DNA from: Edaphochlamys debaryana
Taxonomy: Eukaryota > Chlorophyta > Chlorophyceae > Chlamydomonadales
Direction: 5' to 3'
Assembly: GCA_016858145.1 (NCBI GenBank)
Contig: JAEHOE010000048.1
Coordinates: forward strand, 186,001-250,000
DNA length: 64,000 bases
Part shown: positions 37,501 to 48,065 of the stretch, in pieces
Layout of the letters: each line of letters opens with the position of its first letter
How positions within the stretch are numbered: position 1 is the stretch's first letter
The notes under the pieces: model-generated
Database searches by the model: none
What the model saw: the letters and a program-made list of their open reading frames with translations, nothing else
What the model was told of the DNA's origin: nothing
Made by a program: the position numbers and the translations under genes

Positions 37501-37674
37501 ACCGACTGGGTGCATGACGCTCACCCGCTGCAGTTCAGTGCTTCGCCGGCGCTGCCTCCTGTGCAGACGGCGGTGGAGGCTCTGGACAGGGAGGACCTCG
37601 AGGATGAGGGCCGCAGCGCCGCGCGCTCCCCTGCTGGGCTGCACAGCGACAGCATGCGCCGCCGGGAGAAGTAG
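18993..37674 (+). CDS. Fibrocystin-L / PKHD1L1-type giant membrane glycoprotein
   Basis: Twenty-three phase-matched exons: 18993-19111, 19191-19299, 19374-19488, 19766-20055, 20206-20828, 21000-21051, 21268-24038, 24263-24825, 24973-25082, 25335-26085, 26369-28140, 28368-28895, 29045-29401, 29645-29980, 30225-30455, 30638-31765, 31931-32628, 32843-33159, 33328-33841, 33967-34456, 34620-34994, 35143-35419, 35570-37674. Total about 4,876 residues (human PKHD1L1 about 4,200). Order: signal peptide 1-21; IPT/TIG repeats about 24-330; PA14-like about 340-500; more IPT about 935-1530; PA14-like about 1550-1650 (SDDDSQLFIDD); IPT to about 2275; G8 about 2282-2425 and 3150-3285, each followed by parallel-beta-helix-like sequence; Ser/Pro stalk about 4235-4325; one helix about 4326-4350; KRRR stop-transfer; cytoplasmic tail. 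Many N-glycosylation sequons. The domain set and order are diagnostic of the fibrocystin family, cell-surface or ciliary proteins in animals. Localisation here is inference. Confidence 0.88.
26098..26185 (+). repeat. G-rich tract in an intron of the fibrocystin-like gene
   Basis: The start of the intron after 26085 is a run of GGGGCTTGGGG/GGGGTTGGGG-type units with many G3-G5 tracts on the coding strand. It is low-complexity and could form G-quadruplexes in DNA or pre-mRNA. Confidence 0.7.
35791..35880 (+). other. Ser-Pro-rich stalk segment of the fibrocystin-like protein
   Basis: The last exon encodes repeated Ser-Pro and Pro-Ser dipeptides (SPSESPSASPTASPSPTPSS) just before the membrane helix. 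Such motifs are hydroxylated and O-glycosylated in volvocine wall and flagellar-surface glycoproteins, so this looks like an alga-specific stalk. Confidence 0.6.
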
Positions 37675-38846
37675 AAGCCGGCTGAGACAGAGGAGGAGGA
37701 GGAGGAGGAGAACGGGAGGAGGAGGGGGAGGAGAGAAAGGGTTTGGGAGTGTTGTGCGCATGACCAAGGCCCAGCGCGGGGGTAGGGGTGGGTGTAGCTG
37801 GAATGGGGCCTTGGGGGCTCACGAGCGGACGTGGGTACCGGCACTTGGCCCCTACTCAAACACGAATGCAACCGCTATAAGGAAGAACGGTTTCGAGTGG
37901 GCAAGCTATGAAGTACTGTTGCGGGCGCTGGCTGCACTGTGGGACGGCTAGGCGCTTTGCCCCTATATGACATTGCGCCGGGATGCGTCGCTCTATTTAC
38001 TTGTGGGCGTTGGCCTTTTGCTACCGTGCGCCATGCGCAACATAAAGCGCCGCAAGCCTTGCGTGCGGCCGTGAGCAACAATCTTGTTTCACCAGCACTT
38101 TGGTGGCTTTCTCTACCTACGGGAGCTACTTGCACGGCTGCTCCGCGTCCCGCGCGTGCATGAGACGGGCGTGGCAAATAAAGTGTCGAGTGCAAGGGCG
38201 CTCGGTTGTGGCGATCACTTGGCTAGCTAGCTTGGAGCCCGCTGAGAATTCGGGTGGGGAGGCGCACGAGCACGCATGTTGTTACGTACGGCAGTTAGTT
38301 GACGTGTTGCATGCAGGGCTGCGCTGAAGCACGCGCGCCCCTGCGCGTTGTAGTGATCCAGACAAACGTTTTGGCTATGGCCTGCGGAAGGCCTCGGAAT
38401 GGTGCGCTCTAGGCAAATCTGTGTTACTCGTGGCAGGAGTGCTGGGTCTTTTGAGCAGGACGTCGCGTGCCGTGCCTTTGGCAGGCAGGCAGCGGCAAAG
38501 CTGACGAGTGACGCAATGCTCGTGGTGTATGCGTTGAAGCCCAGCCCCAGAGGCAACTTCGGGGCAGTCAGCCCGCAGACTTTACGGCGCCCCCTGCCTG
38601 TAACTGTTGTGGAATGAGTTCCGACCAGCAACCCGCTGCGGACAAGCCAGCGTCATCGCTAGAAACGTGTTTGTACAGGGCGGATGAGGAGGCAATGGCC
38701 GCCGTTACTGATCAGTCGCACAATCTCAGTGTCCAAGACCACAACTCTAGGCTCTGGGGTCAGGGCTGGTAGGGTCAGAGCCTCACTCGCCAGTCCGGGC
38801 TGTGGGATCAAGGCGCAGGGCAAGGCGAGGTCTCAGCAACGTGTGT
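37675..38846. other. 3' region of the fibrocystin-like gene
   Basis: No coding exon supported. A GAGGAGG-rich purine run follows the stop (37690-37735). TGTAA at 38599-38603 is a candidate polyadenylation signal, giving a 3' UTR of about 930 bases. The gene converges on kinase-like copy 2. Confidence 0.45.
38599..38603 (+). other. Candidate TGTAA polyadenylation signal of the fibrocystin-like gene
   Basis: First convincing plus-strand TGTAA after the stop codon at 37674. Assigned by position. Confidence 0.35.
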
Positions 38847-38851
38847 TACAA
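38847..38851 (-). other. Candidate TGTAA polyadenylation signal of kinase-like copy 2
   Basis: TGTAA on the minus strand, about 680 bases beyond the stop of copy 2. It is positionally equivalent to the one beyond copy 1 (2685-2689). Confidence 0.35.
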
Positions 38852-41383
38852 CCGTCCGTCGCTGATCTCATCTCGTCACAACCGAGCATATGTCTCAACT
38901 GCCGGTCACCGCCGGAACACCGCCAACAACTTAAGATAGGCAAGATCCACCCCGCGCCGCCTTCGCGCACTTCGGCTTTTGAAGAATTCGCATAAGACCC
39001 ATCCCCTACCCACACGCGCCTCACATAACAGACACGACCCTGCGCCTGCAAACCCAACACAATGCCCACTCCTTATCACGGGGCCACAGCCTCCCCAGCC
39101 CCAAACCATGGCCCGAGCCCATCACCTTGCAATCAGTATCGGTGCCTAGTTGAATGGAATCCCATACAGCCGGTACCATTGCACACAACGACAGTTCTAT
39201 CCCACCAACGGCCCCCCATACCTTGATCACAGCACGCCCCATCATTTGATCACGGTCAAACAAATCGTCATCGTGCGCCCACCCTCAATCACAACAGGCG
39301 CCCAGTCGAGTCTCATCCGCAATCACAATAATCCCGTATCCCAACTGCGTTGCATCCCTCCTACGCGGCCCCAGCTCATATTATTCCAGTCTCTCCCAAC
39401 CCACTAGTACCGTTCTGGCAATCCCGTCTCAAGTTGGCAGCCGCGCTGCCCCCTCCGCCTGAGTCCACGCTCACTGCTTCTGCCCAGCCGCCTCCTGCTG
39501 CCCCATCGTCTGGGCCCGGGCGAGCATGTCCTAGAGCTGCTGCAGCACCCACTCCAGGTCCGGCCGCTGCGAGGGCCGCACCACCTGGCACGCCTCCGCC
39601 AGATCCCGCAGCTCGCCAAGCACCTCCACGTCCCGCTCCGCCAGGGCCGCCCCCTCGGGGCCGCCCAGCACCTTCTCCACCTGCCCCACCACGTCCTCCA
39701 GCGACCCGCCCACCTGCCACACGTGCGAGGCAGGCGTGACGTGGTTCTCGGGGACGCCCGAGGGGCAGTACGAGTGCAGCTCAGCCAGAGTGGCGGCGTC
39801 GAGGCTGCGGAACATCAGGGCCTCCGTGCCGGGGCCCCAGGCAACGATCTCCGCATTGAACCCGATCAGGGCCTTAGCGGCCGCCTGGACGGCCTTGAAG
39901 GCCTCGGCCCAAGCCGCATCGGCACGCCTCTTGTCCTTGAGATCCTGCCGCGCCCTCCAATAGAGCTGGCCTTGGGACTTGCCGCGGCGCGCCGAGAGCC
40001 CGTGCGCCTTGGCTAGGGCCGAGCGGGCGATGCGCGCCGCAGCCGTCATGGCCGCATGCGCCTCCTTCTCAGCCGCCCGGGCCTCATCCAGGGCCTGTCG
40101 GAGCGCGGCCCTGCGTGCCTCCAGCTCGGGCTGAACGCTCACGCGCTGCTCCGGCGCCGCCGAGTGGCGAGTGCTCATGATCGAGGGCATGGGCGAGAGC
40201 AGGGCCGCGCGCTTGGCCTTGGCCAGGCGGCGGCCGGTCTTGCCGCCGGCGCAGGGCGCCTGGGGCAGCAGCCCGGTGCCGTGCAGGTCGATGAGCAGGG
40301 CCGTGAGCGAGCCGCCCAGGGCCAGGGCCAGCACCGCGTTCTCGAACTTGCCGTCCGAGTAGGCAATGCCCTTGGCCACGAGGCCAATCAGCATGCGGAC
40401 GTAGGCGATCAGGGCCTCGAGGAACGACACCCAGTCCATGGCGGCGGCGGTGGGCTGGGCGGCGGCAGCGGCCTTGGCGGCGGCGGCCAGGCCTAGGAGG
40501 TGGTCGAAGACGCTGCCCAGGGGCTGCCACTCGAAGTAGAGCACAAGGTAGAGGCTGCCGTTGACGGCCTCGACGTCCCAGAACAGGACGGGGTTGATGA
40601 GGGCCGAGGGGTCGTCGCCGTCCTCAGCCGCGCGCTCCTCCACCCGAAGGCTGTCAGCGAACTCGCCGTAAACCCGCCGGGCAGCCTCCTCGCACTGCCG
40701 CCACGTGCCGTGTCCTGCCCATACGCCGGTGCTGATGTACTTGGCGCACAGCGTCTTGGGCTCCGTGTAGACCTTGCCGCCGACCACGGAGACGACGTCG
40801 GCCTCTTGCTTGAACACAGTCCGCATGGCAAGCTGAGTGACAGGGCAGATTTGGGAGCGTTGGATGAGCTGGGATGACTTGATGGCAAGTCGGAGGGAGT
40901 CCTCGGAGTGGCACAGCGGGCGCATGGAAGGCAGGCCGTGCTCCGTGAAGCAGCTGCAGAGCTTGTCCTGGGCCGACAGAGGCAGGGGCTCGGGGTTGGG
41001 AAGCGAAGCCACATGGAAGGCGGGCGCAGCAGGTGAGACGCAGGGCGACGGGGCTTGGGAGGTGGTGGAGGGGCCAGAGCGATAGAGGGATGAGGGCGAG
41101 GCAGCCGTGGACGGGGACGTAGAGGCCGTGGCAGTGCGGAGGTTGCGGGAGGAGGGGGCAGCGGCGCACGAGGCAGCGTTGGCGCCGGTGGAAGACTCGG
41201 TGCCGGCAGCAGGGGCCTGGGGGCGGCAGGTGGGAGGCGGGTAAGCGGCGGGGTAAGCATGAACGCAAGTGGCAAGTTGCTGCGGCACGCATGTTGACCA
41301 AGATGTCACTCTCGCAGGTAAGGCTCTGCTATGCCCTACGCTCGTGCTCCTCCGCAAGCGCTCACCGGCTGGGCCTTCAACTG
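38847..41383 (-). repeat. Right arm of long-range inverted repeat (kinase-like gene)
   Basis: Reverse-complement partner of 1-2689. The arms enclose about 36 kb with the GAF/dynein-stalk-like, carrier, PGRL1 and fibrocystin-like genes. Confidence 0.85.
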
Positions 41384-41506
41384 GCGAGGGCTGAGCTTGG
41401 GCCCAGTCCCGCTGATGGCCACCTGACGGGGCAGGGGCTGGAGCCTGACGCAGCCTTGAGGGACGAGGGGCTTGGGGGCAGGCGGCCTCGCGAACCCGGG
41501 CGGGTC
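39531..41506 (-). CDS. Divergent protein-kinase-like protein, copy 2 (5' end unresolved)
   Basis: Exons 41506-41366 (after a CTTGCAG acceptor, ending CCG|GTGAGC) and 41216-39531 reproduce the copy 1 structure. Kinase-like landmarks are conserved: LCAKYI, LYLVLYFEWQPLGSVFDHL, YSDGKFEN for the catalytic loop, DLHG for DFG, and the Ala/Lys-rich insert before a C-lobe-like end. From the segment VVSVVGGKVYTEPK onward the two proteins are nearly identical. Before it, about 70 residues are strongly diverged. Copy 2 stops early: the CAG after LQQL in copy 1 is TAG here (39531-39533), removing 18 residues; the frame stays open past it to a TGA at the copy 1 stop equivalent. Exons upstream of 41506 must exist but I could not identify them. 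Either a working gene with a shortened tail or an incipient pseudogene. Confidence 0.58.
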
Positions 41507-43977
41507 CTGCAAGAAGAACAAAGAGATTCGGGCACATGCAGCAGGGGGTCAGTGCGGGTTAGTGGTTCAGGGGATGGGCCAAGCGTCACAACTCAGGGGA
41601 TGGGCCAAGTGTAAGTGTGGACAGGCGGACCCTGGCGGTCGTGGGGACTGGCTGGGGCAGCGCTCTCTCTCCCTCTCAAGCTGCGCTTTCTGTCGCCCTC
41701 AACCCGTGGCCGAGCACGTACCCACGGCGTTTACCTTGCCCCGGCTAGGCCCGTGTCTTTGCATTATAGCAAAAAGCTAACACGCCCCGAGACTCACCCG
41801 CTTGGGGACGGCTCGGGCGGAGACTTGAGGGCGGTAACTCCGTTGCTCGTCGAGCTCGCCGCCGTTGTGCCTGCGTGTAGAGCCAGCACAGAGGAGCAAG
41901 AAGCACGTCAGGGCGAGGGCTGAAGCAGCAAAGTGAAGGGAAAATGCCTGTTCGCCGAAGCAACTTGGAGCCCACGCCTGGACGCCTCCTTGCACCCCAA
42001 TCCCTATCCAGGAGCTCTATATCTACTTGTGCTATTGATAAGAATGCTCAGGAGACACAGGCGAGGCCTGACTTCTGCTGCGGCAGTCTCCAGTCTCCCC
42101 AGCCACAGCCCACCAGCGCCACCACCGCCAACCCAACTCACCGTGAGGCCATGGCAAGTTGATAGTCCTCGAGGGAGTCTTGGAAGGCGGGAGCAGGAGA
42201 GCGCGTGGGAAGAGGGAGACACATTTCTGGTTGTAACCTATCCCGGGCGTGTCGATACGGGTATGCTGGTTGTCAGAGGGCACAGGGCTGTGTTCAAGCA
42301 AGCAAACTGTGTGGAAATGAGGCCAGGCGGGGCCGCACGAGCTATTTGGGGATGAGGGGCCGGTCTGCAGGCAATCCGAGAGGAGCTACAGGCTACAGGG
42401 CCGGCTTTATGTCATTCCCCACGTCTGCAACGCGCTAACGCAACAGCGGAGACCAAAGGGCCTCCACCGTGCAGCTTTGCCCCAACGCAAGCCGGACCCA
42501 CCTGCATTCCTCCTCGGCCTTGAGCGCCAGCAGCACCAGGCTGAAGGACTCTGCCGAAGCCAGCTACTGCCCTCCCAGCCGCAGCAGGGCTGGCTCGGCA
42601 GTGGCGGGCAGGCACTTGGTGCCTTGGCTTGCGCTGCTTGCGGCAGCATAGCTGGCTGCCCGCCCAAATAGCTGGCAAAAGAGCCCACCGCGGGCCTTCC
42701 TGACTCCAACTCGCTACCGAGTCCGTGGCGATCAGGCGGGAAGCCCTGCGGGAGGTTCCGCTGCTCTCGCAGGGGCTCCCTCGTCCCTCGCCCCGCGTGA
42801 GCTCCCGCGTTCGCTGGCCGAAAGGGTCAGCGAAAGCCAGAGGCCCTGCGCAGCGGCTGGCTCGCAGCCTTGCTGGGGCTGGGGCGCGGGAAGCTCGCGG
42901 CGGCCTGGCCGTGGCTCGCGGCCGCGGCTGGCTGCGGCCCGCGCTGAGGGAGCTCAGGGGAGCTCGTAGCGAGCGCAAACCCCCACAAGCGGTGAAGCGT
43001 CGCGGAATCCTTGCAAGCCGCCTGGGTCCCCTATAACCCGCGGGCCTTACAATCTCCGCCCTCCCCCCCAATACGAGCTCGCCTGGCTTGGGATGCGGCA
43101 GAAACGCTGGAGGGCTGACCCACATAAGCAGAGCTGGCGAAGGGACGGGGGTTGCACGGGCGGACTTGGGGCAACTGAGGGGGTTGATGAGGAGTGCCCC
43201 TGGAAACGTCAAGAGCACCCGGGGCCACACTCCCGCCCTTCCCAGCCTGGGTCCCCCAGGACCCACGGGGCCCAGGCCTTCCAGGGCCAGATGGACGGAT
43301 CTGAGGGCCGACAACCCAGATGGGGAAGCCTGAGGGTGGGCTTGGGGGAGGGAGGGCGGGGGGCAAGGGTTTGGGCCAAGGGAAGGTCGTGGTCTAGAAG
43401 ACAAACCTCTTGCCGCTGGGCTCTGCCGGGTGGGTGCGGCGGTGAGGCTCTCACGGATGGGGGCTTGCGGCAGCAGCACTTACCGTAGGCACCACCTTAG
43501 CGTTCAAGGCCAAGGCCCGGGGACGGGCGGGAGCAGAGCCAGGATGCCTTGGGCCGACCCCAGAGCATGCAGCTTACAGCGCTCTGGCGCTGACCATCCC
43601 AGCTCCCCAGGGGCCCCCCTCCGCTCAGCTCGTTGGCTTCGCGTGCGTCGAATCTCTGCGGCAGAAGGCCCCTCCAGTTCCACCCTCCCACAGGTGCTCC
43701 CCTACATGAATTCACGACAGGTCTACTTGAGCCACGGCATGGGAAGAAGCAATGCTCTGTCTGCTATGTACCCCAGGGTGCTGGTGTGCAGGTGGCATAT
43801 CCAGGTTGCGTTCGTAATCCCTCCTCCCTATTACCCCTCTCGCATTGCCATCCTGCACGACCCCCGCGCTGCCCACGCTCTACAATTGCATTCGTTGCAG
43901 CGCTGACGTCTCATTCCCTGTTTCGCGTCAGCCCGCCTCTCCTTGCTAGCTAGCCAAGGCCACAGGGCCGGGGGTCC
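41507..43977. other. Unassigned region between kinase-like copy 2 and the SGNH gene
   Basis: Expected to hold the missing 5' exons and promoter of kinase-like copy 2 and the 3' UTR of the SGNH gene (candidate minus-strand TGTAA at 43047-43051). Several long open frames occur, including one of about 355 codons on the minus strand (42412-43479). None shows a recognisable domain or coherent splice chain. A short direct repeat (CAGGGGATGGGCCAAG) occurs twice near 41566 and 41591. Confidence 0.4.
43047..43051 (-). other. Candidate TGTAA polyadenylation signal of the SGNH gene
   Basis: TGTAA on the minus strand, about 930 bases past the stop at 43978. Assigned by position only. Confidence 0.25.
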
Positions 43978-46900
43978 TCATCGGTTGATCCGGTCCAGGG
44001 CGTACGACAGACGATGGTCCCCGGCCATCCAGGGCCGCGCCTCCTTCACCACAAGTCCAGACACCTGTCAGGAACGGGCCAGAGGCAGGTTAAGTTTGAG
44101 GTCAGGACACGTGGCAGCCGACGTGTGCGAGAGCCAAGCCATGGGACGGTGTGTCCCCTGTGGTGCTGTCTGCCCCGGCGCCGATAGCACGCAGCTCCTC
44201 AAGCGCGCCAAGCCCCAGCCTTGGTGCCCTCGAGCTCCGTCCCTGCTCCGCCGCACAATCTCTGCCGCACCTTGAACTTGTGCCCATTGCTCGTGGTTTC
44301 CTGCAGCACCGTGACCGCCACTCGGCACCTGTCCGACTGCGGGACCAGGAGCTCCGCCAGCGCCGTCTGGGACTCGCGGCGGGAGTTGACCGAGTCAATG
44401 ATGCGGGGCTCACACTTGCAGCCGGAGACGCACCTGCGGGGGGAGAAGAGGAGAGGGAGGCGGGATTGTGGGCACATGAGCGGGCGGTGTATCATGTGGA
44501 TGAGGTGAGGCAGCTGGATAGGGGCGGGGTGCGCGTGCAGCGTGACTCCCCGGGAGCACCGCCCTCCTCACTTGATCTCGGCTGTTCCCATGATGTCGTA
44601 CGACGTGAGGTAGAGCAGGATGAGGGCGAGCTGCTTGGAGCGGTCCAGGCTGAAACCCTGAGAGGAGTAGGGGTGGGAGCAGGAGCGATGCAGGCCGTTA
44701 CGGACTAGGCCCCCTCGGCGGACCATCGCCCGCCCACCGCATCCCAACGCTTCCTCCACCAGCAACCTCGCGTCCCTGCCCTTGCGTCACGCCGCTCCCC
44801 ACTACGCCCACCAGGCCTCCCCGCCCCCTCCCTCCCTCCCTCCCCACCACCACACCCACCTGTGTCCCCAGCTCCAGCTCCAGAACCGACCCCGGCTCTG
44901 TGGCCACGAAGCCCGGCTTGGGGTTGTCCTCGTCGCCCTCATCCACGTACTCCCAGCCGTCCGCGCGCACCACGTACTTTGGTAGCTTCTCCGAGCGCAC
45001 GCACAGAGTCTTGAGCGGGGCCGTGTTGCCTGCGAGGTGAGGTGGAGTTTGGGCGGTCCGGGGGTAAGGGATACGGGTTCAGGAGGCAGGCAGAAGGTGG
45101 GCAGCGCGGCTGGCGCACACCTCTAGGGAGCCCCTGAGGCGCCACCTTCCCGGTGTACCTCCAGCGGCTCTTCGAGCCATTCACAACCCCGCACAAGCCC
45201 AGACGCGAGCTGTCAACATCCTCCCCCACCCCTTCCCGAGTCCCCGCCCCCGCTGCCGGCCCAGTCCCCACCCGGGTGTATGGGCTGCGGCAGGGCCTCC
45301 CTCCACGCCGCGTCCTCCGCCTCGTCGATGGGCTCCAGCGCCAGCCCCAGGGCCGTGTCCTGCATGAGCCCCACCAGCAGGTCCCCCAGCATGCGGTGGC
45401 CCGCGTCGCCCGGGTGCCGGTTCATAAAGGTGCTGTACCAGGTGAAGCCTGCGGCCACGAAAGGGGGGGCGTTGACGAGACTATGTGAGTGTGCTGTTAC
45501 CCCGTGGTGATGTGTGCCGAGGCAGTAGAAGGGCATGCCGTGAAGCCAAGCAAGCCAAGCCAAGCCAAGCGTCTGCGGACGCCCCTCAATCCACGTGTCC
45601 CTTGTTGTGCCTGCGCCCCGCGTCCCTTAGGCGGCCAGGCCCCTCCGTCGTCCCTACCCGCCCCACGCCTGCCTTTCCCCCGGTCCATGAGCTGGTAGGC
45701 GCTGTTGCGAAGGGACACGGTGGGTACATCGTAGTAGGAGCTGAGCGCACCCTCCAGGTCCTCACTGTGGTGGGAGCACGGTGGGGAGCAGGCGGGTGCA
45801 TTTGGGTTGGCAAAGTGTCGGTGCGCAGCGGAGCGGCGGCGCGCCAGGAGCTGTGTGTGCAGCGTCAACGAACACGCACACGGCACCCGCCCGTGCCGGC
45901 GCCAAGACCAATACAGCACGGTGAGGGCCATCCGGCGCCGAGACACCCCAGGCGCCTGCGTCACAGGCCTCACGTTGTGTTTGTGTACAGGCGGGACTCG
46001 GGTGCCGGGAAGTCCTGTATCCCAGGGGTGGGCACCTTGACCATGATGACAGCTGCGGGCGGGCGGGGAGAGGGCAGCGCGCTCAGCCCGAAACCACCGA
46101 GCCGCAGGAACGGTTCTCATTCAGCTGAGTTGCGCAGCCCCGGACGGTCTTCCTGTTCGTTGCCCAAGCCCTGCACCCCGAGGTAAACCTCCGCACGGCC
46201 CCACCAGGCTTGCTCCGCATGCTCAGCACGCGCCTCAGCAGCCGCTCCATGTCCCGTACCACGGGGTTGTACACCGTGTGGCCCTGGGGCGCGAGGCGGG
46301 GGCGGACGGCAGTTGACGTGAGAGGCAAAGGGACCGGCGCGATGGGGTGTTGCGTTCTGCCGCAGGGTCCCCGTCAACCTGACCCCCTGCTTTGTCCCTT
46401 GCCTTACGTTGTCGAGGGCGGCGTTATTAAGGCTGCGAAGGGCGAGGAAAGCGAGGGGCAAGTGGCGATTGGTGGGGCACGTGTACCGCAAGGAAGGCTT
46501 TGGGGCTGGCGGGACCACTGTCGGCGCTCCGATTTGACCTCCCTGCCTCTTGGATGAGAGGCAGCCACCCTCGATGTTCGGTCCTGACCTCCCTGCCGCT
46601 GGAACCCCCCTCCCGCTGCCCCCCTCACCAGAACTCCACTAGCACCAGGTCGACTGTGCTGTCCAGAGAGTTCTCCTGCGGTGGAAACGGCGGCAGCAGC
46701 GGAGCAAGCCCACGCGCTCAAGGGCATTGACACCGCCCGCCGCCCCGTCACGCCTGCATACCCTGCCCAGGCCCCTTGCCTCCGGGCACAGACGCCCCTG
46801 GAGGACCATCGCGTCGTGCCCGATGCAGTCGCACATCAGTCCCGCCACAGCCCGGCCAGCTAGCACCCGCATCACACCCCATGAACTCCCCCGCTGTGCC

Positions 46901-48065
46901 CCGGCCCGTACCATGCAGATCTCCATGAAGGATGCCGTACTGGCCCGCACCGCACCGTTGCGGCATGTGATGGAGGCCTCCGACAGGGGGCTCTGCGGGG
47001 CCGGGGCGTGGGGCACAGGCCCTCAGGCAACCGCCGAAGCCAGCCTCCCAGCACCTTCGTGGTGATGGCATCAAGGCGAGCGGCACGTGCTGCTGAGCAG
47101 ACCAAGCTCCGCAGCCCACCGTGCGAGCCCTGAAGTTACCCCTACGCCATCTAGCTTTCGGCCCCCCTACACGGCAGACAACGCGCCCTTAGCGAGCCTT
47201 GTCCCAGTGTATCCAGGGACTCCAGGCCCACAGCCTCCACACGCTGCCCCTGCGTACTGCATGAAGCTGGTAGGGCCGGGCATCCGCATACCGGGCCTGA
47301 ACCCAGCCTACGCATGCGGGCCTGATCCCACGCTGGTCACGTTTCTCAGGTTGCTCCCTCCCCCCCCCGAGCCACGCACCAGCCAGTTGCAAAAGAGGTT
47401 GAAGTAGTCTGTCCGCTTCTTGTCGGATGCGCCCACACCCTTGCTAATGCTGCAGCAACAGCAGAGGGGCGGGGGAAAACCATTACGGCTCTTCGAAGTA
47501 CGTCGTCGCCCTCCTCTCCACACACCCCAACCCCCCCGTCCATCCCCACCCCACCCCATCCCAGCCGATCCTACGAGTGTCAAAAGAACACCCGCTCAAC
47601 ACCCTGCCCCTGGCACCCAAACACCAAACCCAAACACCTGATGCCCCACTGTCTGCGACCGGTCCCATCCCACCAAACACACACGCCCGTGGACCTAACG
47701 CGCCCTGTAGGCCCCCCCCTGTACCTGCCACCAATGACGCCCACGCGTATGTGCTGGCCCGCTTTGCCGTCGAGCATTTTCTGCACAAGCTGGCGCAAGC
47801 GCAAACTGCTCCCGGAGTAGGCGACCCCACGCTTTACGAAGGTCCTTGGCGTGAGGAACTTGTAAGTAGTAAACCAGTCCGCTAAGTAGTCGAGCCCTCG
47901 TGGCGTCGCGCGAGTCCAAAATCGCTTGTCGTCATTCTCCAGCAAACAGCAGTCAGAAGTCCTGCCCTTCGACTCCGCAGCCCCACTCGGCTGCACTGCC
48001 AAGCAGACTAGCGCTGCCAGGAGCCAGGTGCGTCTGCACTTGCAATGCTGCAGCGAAAGCATCAT
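43978..48065 (-). CDS. Secreted SGNH-hydrolase-like (GDSL-type) protein
   Basis: Thirteen phase-matched exons: 48065-47725 (ATG), 47449-47380, 46992-46912, 46675-46629, 46432-46408 (25 nt), 46283-46205, 46052-45974, 45764-45658, 45448-45272, 45029-44860, 44657-44572, 44433-44271, 44064-43978 (TGA); about 503 residues. Residues 1-30 form a signal peptide (hydrophobic WLLAALVCLAV). SGNH hydrolases cleave ester bonds, often acetyl or acyl groups on carbohydrates. Supporting blocks: VGVIGGSISKGVG with Ser114 as candidate nucleophile (split by intron 1), a Gly/Asn segment CRNGAVRAST, the beta strand VDLVLVEFCLNN, the YYDVPTVSLRN motif, and NRHPGDAGHRM (about 286-295) as the C-terminal Asp/His block. 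A further 180 or so residues follow with a Cys-rich patch (CVSGCKCEP). Substrate is not predictable. An exon between the second and third could have been missed. Confidence 0.75.
45543..45570. repeat. AAGCC pentanucleotide repeat in an SGNH intron
   Basis: Five or so AAGCC-like units, one of them shortened (AAGC), lie in the intron between exons 45764-45658 and 45448-45272. A simple microsatellite. Confidence 0.8.

Noticed and set aside
18993..37674. Bacterial-type giant adhesin or transferred gene
   Set aside because: Twenty-two phase-consistent spliceosomal introns, host codon use and the fibrocystin domain order point to a native eukaryotic gene.
42412..43479. 355-codon open frame on the minus strand
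   Set aside because: Composition is generic for random GC-rich sequence (Ser/Arg/Pro/Ala), with no recognisable domain, no convincing splice partners and no paralog in the window.
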